This document shows, in pieces, positions 36,535 through 43,694 of a stretch of 64,000 bases of DNA. A program made the position numbers and the translations under genes. Source of the DNA: JADLHS01 sp964561105 (lineage in GTDB: Bacteria; Verrucomicrobiota; Verrucomicrobiia; Limisphaerales; JADLHS01); assembly GCA_964561105.1 (NCBI GenBank), contig CAZLOH010000007.1, forward strand, positions 62,001 through 126,000, given 5' to 3'. Under the pieces are notes generated by a model. The model was not told where the DNA came from, did no database searches, and worked only from the letters and a program-made list of their open reading frames with translations. Every line of letters starts with the position of its first letter. Position 1 is the first letter of the stretch.

Positions 36535-37812
36535 ATGAATCTATACCGCCTTGTACTTCGCGAGATCATCCATCGCCCTCTGAGTTTCGTCCTCGCCGTT
36601 TTTTCCGCCTCCGTCGCCGTGGCCTTCCTGGTTGCCGCGATGACGATCCTCCAGAAACACGATGTGCGGACCGATCAAATCATCGCCGCGAAGGAAGCCG
36701 CGACCCGGCAGGAGATGGCGAAACTCGAAGACGATTACCGCAAGATGATGTTGAAGCTTGGCTTCAACGTCATGATCCTGCCGAAAGACCAGAATCTCAG
36801 CGACCTTTACGCCGATGACTATGCTTCGAAGTACATGCCGGAAGAATACGCGACGCGTCTGGCCCGGAGCCGCGTGGCAACCATCAACCACGTCCTCCCG
36901 TCATTGCAGCAGAAGGTGAAATGGCCGGAATACGGACGCACGGTACTGTTGATGGGCGTGCGGGGCGAGGTGTATGCCCATAATCCCACGCACAAACCAC
37001 TCCAGGAAACGGTCGCTCCGGGCACGCTGGTGCTGGGCCAGGAACTGGCCCGCAGCCTGCCGCTCCATGTCGGCGACAAGACCAAAGTCATGGGACGCGA
37101 GTTCACCGTTGCCAAAATCAACCCCGAACGCGGCAACAAGGACGACATTACGATCTGGATCAATCTGCTCGAAGCGCAGGAGTTGCTCGACAAACGCGGC
37201 CTCATCAATGGCATTCTCGCGCTGGATTGCACCTGCGACACCTTGGATCGCCTCGGACTCATTCGCCCGGAAATCGCCAAGATTCTGCCGGATACGCAGG
37301 TGATTGAGTATGCCTCCCAGTCCCTCACGCGCGCCGAAGCCCGGCAGCGCGCGAAGGATGAAGCCCAAGCCAGCATCGTGCGCGAACAGGAAGGTCGCGC
37401 CAAACTCCGCAGTCAACGAGAGGCTTTGGCCGCGGTGCTCGTTCCCGTGGTCATGGTTGGCAGTGCCATCTGGATCGGTCTGCTGGCGCTGGCCAATGTT
37501 CGCGAGCGCCGGGGCGAAATCGGCATCCTGCGCGCCCTGGGGTTGCGTTCCCGTCGGATACTTTTGATTTTTCTGGGCAAGGCGGTCGTCGTGGGATTGG
37601 CGGGAGCGGTTGTGGGCTACCTGATCGGGCGGGCGATGGGCACGCTCTGGCGCGAGACGCCCGGCGCTCCGCCGATTCCAATTGCCTTTCTTGATCCCAA
37701 GCTGCTTTTGCTGATCGCACTCGCCACTCCCTTGCTGGCGACACTGGCCAGTTGGCTGCCGGCCATCAGCGCCACTCAACAAGATCCGGCCATCGTGTTA
37801 AGGGAGGAATGA
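36535..37812 (+). CDS. FtsX/MacB-type ABC transporter permease
   Basis: A 425-residue membrane protein. One N-terminal helix (SFVLAVFSASVAVAFLVAAM), a large periplasmic domain of about 240 residues and three C-terminal helices (VLVPVVMVGSAIWIGLLALA, ILLIFLGKAVVVGLAGAVVG, LLLIALATPLLATLASWLPA) give the FtsX/MacB/LolC topology; NVRERRGEIGILRALGLRSR is the family signature between helices 2 and 3. The periplasmic domain has an unusual CxC (C232, C234; LALDCTCDTLDRLG) not expected in the usual LolC or MacB domain. The stop overlaps the ATP-binding partner gene by 4 bases. Such permeases normally act in export or mechanotransmission, not uptake. Confidence 0.9.
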   Translation: MNLYRLVLREIIHRPLSFVLAVFSASVAVAFLVAAMTILQKHDVRTDQIIAAKEAATRQEMAKLEDDYRKMMLKLGFNVMILPKDQNLSDLYADDYASKYMPEEYATRLARSRVATINHVLPSLQQKVKWPEYGRTVLLMGVRGEVYAHNPTHKPLQETVAPGTLVLGQELARSLPLHVGDKTKVMGREFTVAKINPERGNKDDITIWINLLEAQELLDKRGLINGILALDCTCDTLDRLGLIRPEIAKILPDTQVIEYASQSLTRAEARQRAKDEAQASIVREQEGRAKLRSQREALAAVLVPVVMVGSAIWIGLLALANVRERRGEIGILRALGLRSRRILLIFLGKAVVVGLAGAVVGYLIGRAMGTLWRETPGAPPIPIAFLDPKLLLLIALATPLLATLASWLPAISATQQDPAIVLREE

Positions 37813-38474
37813 GCGCGCCGCTGCAGATTGAAAACCTGAGCCATTCCTACGCGGGACCGAACGGCGGCATCGGCGCGGTAAAAGCGGTGTCGCTGACGAT
37901 TCAGGCGGGTGAGTTTGTCGCCGTGCAGGGCCCCAGTGGGTGTGGCAAAACCACCCTGCTGCTGGCGGCAGGAGCGTTGCTCCAACCAACACTTGGACGG
38001 GTGCTGCTCAATGGATCGGACCCTTACGCTCTCGCGGCCGGGCAACGAGCCGGATTCCGCGCGCAGCACCTCGGCTTCGTCTTCCAACAATTTCATCTCG
38101 TGCCGTATCTCGATGTGCTCGATAACATTCTGGTGCCCGCGCTGGCACTGGGCGCGAACGGCGACCTGCGACCGCGCGCCCTTGAATTTGCGGCACGGTT
38201 TGGGTTGACGGACCGGCTTCATCATGTGCCGGCCGCGCTCAGCACCGGGGAGCGCCAGCGCGTGGCCCTGGCCCGCGCCCTGTTGAATACGCCCAAGCTC
38301 CTGCTCGCGGACGAACCGACCGGGAATCTCGATGAGGAAAACGGCCGGATGGTTCTGCGCTGCCTCGCGGAGGTCGCGCAGGCGGGAGCCGCGGTATTGT
38401 TGGTAACTCACGAACCGCGCGCCGGGGATCATGCCGGCCGTATCATCAGAATGAAGGAAGGAACATTTCAATGA
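37809..38474 (+). CDS. LolD/MacB-type ABC transporter ATP-binding protein
   Basis: A 221-residue ATPase from ATG 37809, with AGGGAGG just upstream as a good ribosome site. Walker A is GPSGCGKT (41-48), a Q-loop at FVFQQFHLVPYLDVLDNI, signature LSTGERQRVALARAL (LSTGE replacing LSGGQ), Walker B LLLADEPTGNLD (165-176) and the H-loop VTHEP. The FQQFHLVPYLD and DEPTGNLD pattern belongs to the LolD/MacB/FtsE class that partners FtsX-type permeases, which is the preceding gene (ATGA overlap). The next gene also overlaps by 4 bases. Confidence 0.93.
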   Translation: MSAPLQIENLSHSYAGPNGGIGAVKAVSLTIQAGEFVAVQGPSGCGKTTLLLAAGALLQPTLGRVLLNGSDPYALAAGQRAGFRAQHLGFVFQQFHLVPYLDVLDNILVPALALGANGDLRPRALEFAARFGLTDRLHHVPAALSTGERQRVALARALLNTPKLLLADEPTGNLDEENGRMVLRCLAEVAQAGAAVLLVTHEPRAGDHAGRIIRMKEGTFQ

Positions 38475-39976
38475 AGCGACCCTGGTTGATGGTGGCGGGA
38501 TCTCTGGCGATCGCGGCCGGATTGATTACGCTCTTGCGCTGGCAATGGGCCAGTCCAGGGTCTTCCGGCGGAACCGCACCGAAATCGCTCCTCTTGTTCT
38601 GTGCGGCCGGGATCAAACCGCCGGTCGCAGCGGTGGCCCGCGAGTATGAACAGGCCTTCGGTGTCGGCGTGCAACTCCAATACGGCGGATCGGGCACACT
38701 CTTGAGCAATCTGCGCGTCACCGATACCGGCGACTTATTTCTGGCGGCGGACGAAAGTTACATGAAAGCCGCGCGCGAGTTTGGATTGCTCGCGGAGACG
38801 ATTCCGCTGGCGCGACAACGTCCGGTCATCGCCGTGGCCAAGGGAAATCCAAAGCACATCCGCACGCTGGCAGATCTGAACCAGCCCGGAGTGCGGGTCG
38901 CCATGGCCAACCCGGACGCCGCCTCCATCGGCCGGACGGTGCGCGACTGTCTGCAACGCGCGGGCCAATGGACCGAATTCGCGAAGCGCGTCACGGTGTT
39001 CAAGCCAACCGTCAACGACGTGGCCAACGACGTGAAGATCGGCTCGGTGGATGCCGGGTTGGTGTGGGACGCCACGGCCCGGCAATATCCCGAACTGGAA
39101 TTTGTGACCGTGCCGTTGTTCGATCAGGGCGTTGAGACGATCACCATCGGCGTGTTGAAGCGGTCCACTCAGCCGACCGCCGCGTTGCGATTCGCCCGCT
39201 ATCTCGCCGCCAGCGACAAAGGCCAGAAGCAGTTTGCGAAATTCTACTATGAACCGGTGGACGGCGATGAATGGGCGCTGACCCCGGAACTGGTCCTCTA
39301 CAGCGGCGCGATGCTGCGACCGGGCATCCAGGAGACGTTGAAGGAATTCGAGCAACGGGAAGGTTGCCGGATCACCACCGTCTATAACGGCTGCGGCATT
39401 CTCTGCGCCCAAATGCGCGCCGGTCAGCGGCCTGACGCCTATTTCTCGTGCGACACCTCGTTCATGTCCACCGTGGCCGACCTCTACCTCCAGCCCGTGG
39501 ACGTGGCGGGCAATCAATTGATGATCATTGTGCAAAAGGGCAACCCGAAAGGGATTCACACCGTGCAGGATTTGTTGAGGCCGGGATTGCGCGTTGGTCT
39601 TGCCCATCACGAGAAATCCGCCATGGGCCACCTGACCTGGAAGATGCTCGTGAAAATGAACCTCTACGATGCGCTGAGCCAAAACTTGAAGGTGGAATCG
39701 CCCACGGGGGATTTTCTCATCAACCAGATTCGGACTGGCTCGCTCGATGCCATCATCGCCTGCCGCAGCAACTGGACGGGCGTCCGCCAATATCTCGATG
39801 CGATCCCCATTGACGGCCCGCTGGCCCAGATGACCGAGCCTTACGCCGTGGGGCGCCACTCAAATTACAAGCAGATGCTGGCACGCCTGCAGACCGCGCT
39901 CACCTCCAATACTTCCCGCGAACGTTTCGAGGCGGAAGGCTTTGCCTGGCGCTTCGGACAGACCGTCGCGCCATGA
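38471..39976 (+). CDS. Tandem ModA-like double substrate-binding protein
   Basis: A 501-residue exported protein with an N-terminal hydrophobic anchor or signal (WLMVAGSLAIAAGLITLL). It holds two ModA-type (SBP_bac_11) domains in one chain. Domain 1, about 38-270: SLLLFCAAGIKPPVAAVARE, YGGSGTLLSNLRVTDTGDLF, VAKGNPKHIRTLADLNQPGV. Domain 2, about 275-500: LVLYSGAMLRPGIQETLKEF, VQKGNPKGIHTVQDLLRPGL, DFLINQIRTGSLDAIIACRS. The GSGTL oxyanion-binding turn of domain 1 is replaced in domain 2 by NGCGILC. Domain 2 has four cysteines (C299, C308, C312, C327), so it may bind another ligand or form disulfides. ModA proteins bind molybdate, tungstate or related oxyanions. It links the FtsX/LolD pair upstream to ModB/ModC downstream, by 4-base overlaps on both sides. 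Confidence 0.9.
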   Translation: MKRPWLMVAGSLAIAAGLITLLRWQWASPGSSGGTAPKSLLLFCAAGIKPPVAAVAREYEQAFGVGVQLQYGGSGTLLSNLRVTDTGDLFLAADESYMKAAREFGLLAETIPLARQRPVIAVAKGNPKHIRTLADLNQPGVRVAMANPDAASIGRTVRDCLQRAGQWTEFAKRVTVFKPTVNDVANDVKIGSVDAGLVWDATARQYPELEFVTVPLFDQGVETITIGVLKRSTQPTAALRFARYLAASDKGQKQFAKFYYEPVDGDEWALTPELVLYSGAMLRPGIQETLKEFEQREGCRITTVYNGCGILCAQMRAGQRPDAYFSCDTSFMSTVADLYLQPVDVAGNQLMIIVQKGNPKGIHTVQDLLRPGLRVGLAHHEKSAMGHLTWKMLVKMNLYDALSQNLKVESPTGDFLINQIRTGSLDAIIACRSNWTGVRQYLDAIPIDGPLAQMTEPYAVGRHSNYKQMLARLQTALTSNTSRERFEAEGFAWRFGQTVAP

Positions 39977-40806
39977 GTCCCGCTGCCAACCCGGCTCCCG
40001 CATTCCCACCGCGTCGCCCCGACTGGCCGTTTTTTCTGGGGTTGGCCATTTTGAGCGGCGTTTACCTGCTGCTCATCGTGGCCATGCTTGCGGCCGATCT
40101 CTCCTTCACCACGCCGCATCATCTGCTGCGGGCGCTGGCCAGCCCGGAAATTCAATTCTCAATCAAATTGAGCCTGATTACCTGCACCCTGACCACCCTG
40201 CTCTCGCTGTGGATCGCCGTGCCGACGGGTTACCTGATGTCGCGCTACCAATTTCCGGGCAAGCGGCTCGTGGACGCGATTCTCGACATTCCCATCGTGC
40301 TGCCGCCGCTGGTGATCGGATTGAGCCTGTTGATTTTGTTTCAAACTCCGCCGGGGCGCGCCATCCAGCGCATCATCCCGGTGACCTACGCCGTACCCAG
40401 CGTGATCCTGGCGCAGTTTTCCGTGGCGTGCGCGTTCGCCGTGCGAACCATGCTGGTGACGTTCGACCAGATCAGTCCGCGCTGTGAGCAAGTCGCCCTG
40501 ACGCTGGGCTGCAACCGCAGCCAGGCGTTCTGGCGCGTGGCGTTGCCGGACGCGCGCCGCGGCGTGCTGACGGCGGCCACGCTCGCCTGGGCGCGCGCGC
40601 TGGGCGAGTTTGGGCCGATCCTGATTTTCTCCGGCGCCACGCGGATGCGCACGGAGGTATTGCCAACGACGGTGTTCCTCGAATTGAGCGTCGGCAACAT
40701 CGAGGCGGCGGTCGCCGTGTCCCTCATCATGATTCTCGCGGCAATGGCGGTGTTGACGATCGCGCGCGTATTTGGCTTGCGCACGTCGTTGGAGCGGGTG
40801 CTGTGA
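39973..40806 (+). CDS. modB: ModB-like ABC transporter permease
   Basis: A 277-residue inner-membrane protein with five or six helices: LAILSGVYLLLIVAMLAADL, LITCTLTTLLSLWIAVPTGY, LDIPIVLPPLVIGLSLLILF and a C-terminal MILAAMAVLTIARVFG. It has the binding-protein-dependent permease EAA loop: CEQVALTLGCNRSQAFWRVA with LGEFGPILIFSG afterwards, as in ModB/CysT-type permeases. The ATG overlaps the stop of the double ModA gene. It should carry the oxyanion delivered by that protein, powered by the next gene. Confidence 0.92.
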   Translation: MSPAANPAPAFPPRRPDWPFFLGLAILSGVYLLLIVAMLAADLSFTTPHHLLRALASPEIQFSIKLSLITCTLTTLLSLWIAVPTGYLMSRYQFPGKRLVDAILDIPIVLPPLVIGLSLLILFQTPPGRAIQRIIPVTYAVPSVILAQFSVACAFAVRTMLVTFDQISPRCEQVALTLGCNRSQAFWRVALPDARRGVLTAATLAWARALGEFGPILIFSGATRMRTEVLPTTVFLELSVGNIEAAVAVSLIMILAAMAVLTIARVFGLRTSLERVL

Positions 40807-40810
40807 GCGC

Positions 40811-41452
40811 ATGATTGCCGTGGAACAGCTCCAGGTGCGCGTCGGCAATTTTTCCCTCGCCGACGTGAGCTTCACTGTGCCCACCGGTCGGTATGCCGCG
40901 TTAATGGGTCGCACCGGCGCGGGAAAAACGACCTTGCTGGAAGCGCTGTGCGGTCTCAAGCCGGTGACGCGGGGAACGATCCGCTTGAGTGAACGGGACG
41001 TCACCCGGCTGCGACCCGCCGAACGCGGCATTGGTTATGTGCCCCAGGATCGCGCGCTGTTTCAAACCCTGACCGTGCGGGAGCATCTGGCCTTCGCGCT
41101 GGTGATCCGGAAAGCGACTCGTCAACTCATCGAGCAACGCGTGGCCGAATTATCCCGACTGCTGGGCCTCGATCATTTGTTGGAGCGCAAGCCGCAGGGC
41201 TTGAGCGGAGGCGAAGCGCAGCGGGTGGCCCTGGGCCGGGCGCTCGCGGTGCGACCCGGGATTCTCTGTCTGGACGAACCCTTGAATGCGCTGGACGATG
41301 AAACGCGCCAAGAGATGTGCCAGTTGCTGACCGCCGTGCAGCAAACCACCGGGGTGACGATCCTGCACGTCACGCACAATCTGGCAGAGGCCCAACAACT
41401 GGCGGATCAAATCCTGGTGCTGCAAAATGGAAAAGTGGAATGTCGAGCCTGA
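40811..41452 (+). CDS. modC: ModC-like ABC transporter ATP-binding protein
   Basis: A 213-residue ATPase from ATG 40811, four bases after the permease stop. Walker A is GRTGAGKT (33-40), Q-loop GYVPQDRALFQTLTVREHLA, signature LSGGEAQRVALGRAL (131 on), Walker B ILCLDEPLNALD (151-162) and H-loop VTHNLAEAQQLAD. This is the class of ModC/CysA/PotA import ATPases. It lacks the C-terminal TOBE (molybdate-binding) domain of longer ModC proteins, so gating by bound oxyanion at the ATPase is not expected. Confidence 0.92.
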   Translation: MIAVEQLQVRVGNFSLADVSFTVPTGRYAALMGRTGAGKTTLLEALCGLKPVTRGTIRLSERDVTRLRPAERGIGYVPQDRALFQTLTVREHLAFALVIRKATRQLIEQRVAELSRLLGLDHLLERKPQGLSGGEAQRVALGRALAVRPGILCLDEPLNALDDETRQEMCQLLTAVQQTTGVTILHVTHNLAEAQQLADQILVLQNGKVECRA

Positions 41453-42230
41453 CCAAGTGAAAACACCGCCCGCCCAATTGAATCGAACAGAACCGCTCAC
41501 CGACGCCGAGCGGCAGGTTTACGAATGGCAACTCTGGGTCGCCGGTTTTGGCGAGGCCAGCCAGCAGCGGCTGAAGAACGCATCGGTGCTGATCTCGCGC
41601 AGCGGCGGGCTGGGCGGCGTGGTCGCCTTGGAACTGGCGGCGGCGGGCGTCGGTAAAATCATTCTGGCCCACGCGGGAAACTTGAAGCCGAGCGATCTCA
41701 ACCGGCAGATCCTGATGACGCACGACTGGCTGGGCCGGCCGCGGGTGGAGTGCGCGGCTCAACGGCTGCGAGCGTTGAACCCGCGTCTGGAGGTGGTGAC
41801 GGTGCCGGAGAATATTTCCGAAAGCAACGTGGCGCGTTTGGTGGAGCAGGCCGACGTGGTGGCGGACTGCGCGCCGCTGTTTGAAGAGCGTTATTTGATG
41901 AACCGCGAGTCGGTCCGGCAAAAAAAACCGATGGTGGAAAGCGCGGTTTACGATCTGGAAGCGCACATCACGACCATTGTTCCGGGTGCGACTCCGTGCC
42001 TCGCCTGCTTGTATCCCGAGCCGCCGCCCGATTGGCGACGACAGTTCCCGGTCTTCGGGGCCGTGGCGGGCGCGGTTGGGAGTCTGGCGGCGATGGAGGT
42101 AATCAAAGTATTGACGGGGCTGGGCAAGCCTTTGCGGGGACGATTGTTGACCGCCGACTTGCGGACCATGTCCTTTCGCGCGGTGAAAATTCTGCGCCGG
42201 GCGGATTGTCGCGTCTGCGGAGCGGGTTAG
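41427..42230 (+). CDS. ThiF/MoeB-like E1 adenylyltransferase
   Basis: A 267-residue cytoplasmic protein. ATG 41427 overlaps modC by 26 bases; GTG 41457, four bases after the modC stop, is an alternative start. The E1 fold shows the nucleotide loop ISRSGGLGGVVALELAAAGV, the LKPSDLNRQIL arginine motif, ADCAPLFEERYLMNRESVRQ (VDxxDNFxTRYLxN in MoeB), SAVYDLEAHITTIVPG and two zinc-binding CxxC pairs (C191/C194 and C261/C264). MoeB adenylates the MoaD sulfur carrier for molybdopterin synthesis; ThiF does the same for ThiS. Its place behind modB-modC favours a molybdenum or tungsten cofactor link, but no MoaD-like gene is in the window. It converges with the propeller gene one base downstream. Confidence 0.9.
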   Translation: MEKWNVEPDQVKTPPAQLNRTEPLTDAERQVYEWQLWVAGFGEASQQRLKNASVLISRSGGLGGVVALELAAAGVGKIILAHAGNLKPSDLNRQILMTHDWLGRPRVECAAQRLRALNPRLEVVTVPENISESNVARLVEQADVVADCAPLFEERYLMNRESVRQKKPMVESAVYDLEAHITTIVPGATPCLACLYPEPPPDWRRQFPVFGAVAGAVGSLAAMEVIKVLTGLGKPLRGRLLTADLRTMSFRAVKILRRADCRVCGAG

Positions 42231-42231
42231 T

Positions 42232-43680
42232 TCATCCACCTGCGGCCGTGCGGAAGCAGTGGATCGTTCCGCGATCCGTGCTCACAAACAGGCAGCCGTT
42301 TGCCACCGCCAGTCCGTGCGCCCGCCCCGTCACCGGCGCGGACCACACCAACTTGCCGTTGGTCGAATCGAATGCGCACACGCGCCCATCACCACCGGCG
42401 AACAGGGTGTGCCCGGCGAGGATCAGATCGTGCGGGCAATCCGCTTCCGTTCGCCAAAGGTAGCAGGCCGCCAATTTCGGCGGCAACGTTGCCAGCTCGG
42501 TCTCGATGGCCTTTAGCTCCGCCTTCAATTTTTCACCGGCAGCCGCCTTCGCTTGAGCGCCGAGTTTTTTAAGCTGCTCCTTGTCGGTCTTCTGCTGAGC
42601 CTGAAGTTGCGCCTGGTGCCGGGCGATTTCCAGGTAACGCGCCCGGGCAAAACCGGAAAGCTCGTCACCCGTGTCCAGGTAGGCGGTCGCGTCCGTCACG
42701 ACGATTCGTCGAGCTTTGGGAAACGTGACGAAATAATCCCGGCTGCTGGCGTCAAAGCCACGGACCTCGCCATCCGCTCCATGGTTCTGGCCACTGCCAC
42801 TCAGGAATTCACCGGTCCGGCTCACCACGGCAAAAACGCCGCCCTGCCCTGATCCGCCGAAACCGCCAATGGCCCGCCCGGTGGCGCGTTCAAACATTTC
42901 CGGTGTCTGCCGTCCTTGCGGCAGGTAAAGGCGCGTCGGCGTGGCCAGCATGGCGCCCTGCATGGTGAAGTGCTCGAGGGCAAGGTGGTACCGCCCGGGC
43001 CCCTGGTCGCTGCCGGTCAGCGGATCCACGGCGCAAAGATAGGAAGCTTCCCACGGCACGAGTGACGCGCCAAAATAGGCGGTGTTGCCCTCGATCAAAA
43101 CGCCCGTTCGACAAGGCCAGTGCGAAATAAGTTTGCCGTCATTTAAGAGCAGGGTTTCCGGGCCGGACGGTTTTTGCCGCCACACCGGGTCGCCTTGGGC
43201 CGCGTCGAGGCAATACACATTCCCGTCGTCGGAGCCGAAATAAACTTTGCCTTGATACCAGGAGGGCGGCAGCCGGACGGGGCCATCGGTGTGGAACACC
43301 CACTTCTCATCACCGGTCCGGGCATCCAGGCAATGCAATGCGTCATCCACCGAAGACCCGAAGAAGACCGCATCGCCGACTGCGACGACGAAGAACGCGG
43401 GATCAAAGTTTCGCATGGGCTCCAGGCGACGGATGTTCGCGTAGGAATCCCATTTCGCCGGTCCGGCCCAGGCCGTTTGCGGCGGTGTGGGCGAGCTGTA
43501 CGTCCACGCGGGTGACAACGGAACGGACAGTGACTCCGTGGTGACACCGCTGCGCCGGTTGTCGTAGCGATAGGTCGGCCAATCCACGGCGGTCACGCGT
43601 AACGTTGACAGGCACAGCAAGACCAGAAGATACCGGAGCACCGCGCGGGCGGGCGTCGGGTGGGGAAGCAACGAGTTCAT
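42232..43680 (-). CDS. Secreted PQQ-like beta-propeller protein (pair 2, small partner)
   Basis: A 482-residue protein from ATG 43680 with a signal peptide (VLRYLLVLLCLSTLRVTAVD). The mature start DWPTYRYDNRRSG and blades (VAVGDAVFFGSSVDDALHCL, YQGKVYFGSDDGNVYCLDAA, GNTAYFGASLVPWEASYLCA, LAVANGCLFVSTDRGTIHCF) match the protein at 22598-23920. An extra charged coiled-coil of about 55 residues (encoded at about 42470-42645; AQLQAQQKTDKEQLKKLGAQ) sits inside a late blade just before DCPHDLILAGHTLFAGGDGR. It begins 14 bases after the stop of the large partner and converges with the E1-like gene, leaving a single base between their stops. Confidence 0.85.
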   Translation of the reverse strand: MNSLLPHPTPARAVLRYLLVLLCLSTLRVTAVDWPTYRYDNRRSGVTTESLSVPLSPAWTYSSPTPPQTAWAGPAKWDSYANIRRLEPMRNFDPAFFVVAVGDAVFFGSSVDDALHCLDARTGDEKWVFHTDGPVRLPPSWYQGKVYFGSDDGNVYCLDAAQGDPVWRQKPSGPETLLLNDGKLISHWPCRTGVLIEGNTAYFGASLVPWEASYLCAVDPLTGSDQGPGRYHLALEHFTMQGAMLATPTRLYLPQGRQTPEMFERATGRAIGGFGGSGQGGVFAVVSRTGEFLSGSGQNHGADGEVRGFDASSRDYFVTFPKARRIVVTDATAYLDTGDELSGFARARYLEIARHQAQLQAQQKTDKEQLKKLGAQAKAAAGEKLKAELKAIETELATLPPKLAACYLWRTEADCPHDLILAGHTLFAGGDGRVCAFDSTNGKLVWSAPVTGRAHGLAVANGCLFVSTDRGTIHCFRTAAGG

Positions 43681-43694
43681 CAGGGCGTATCGAG

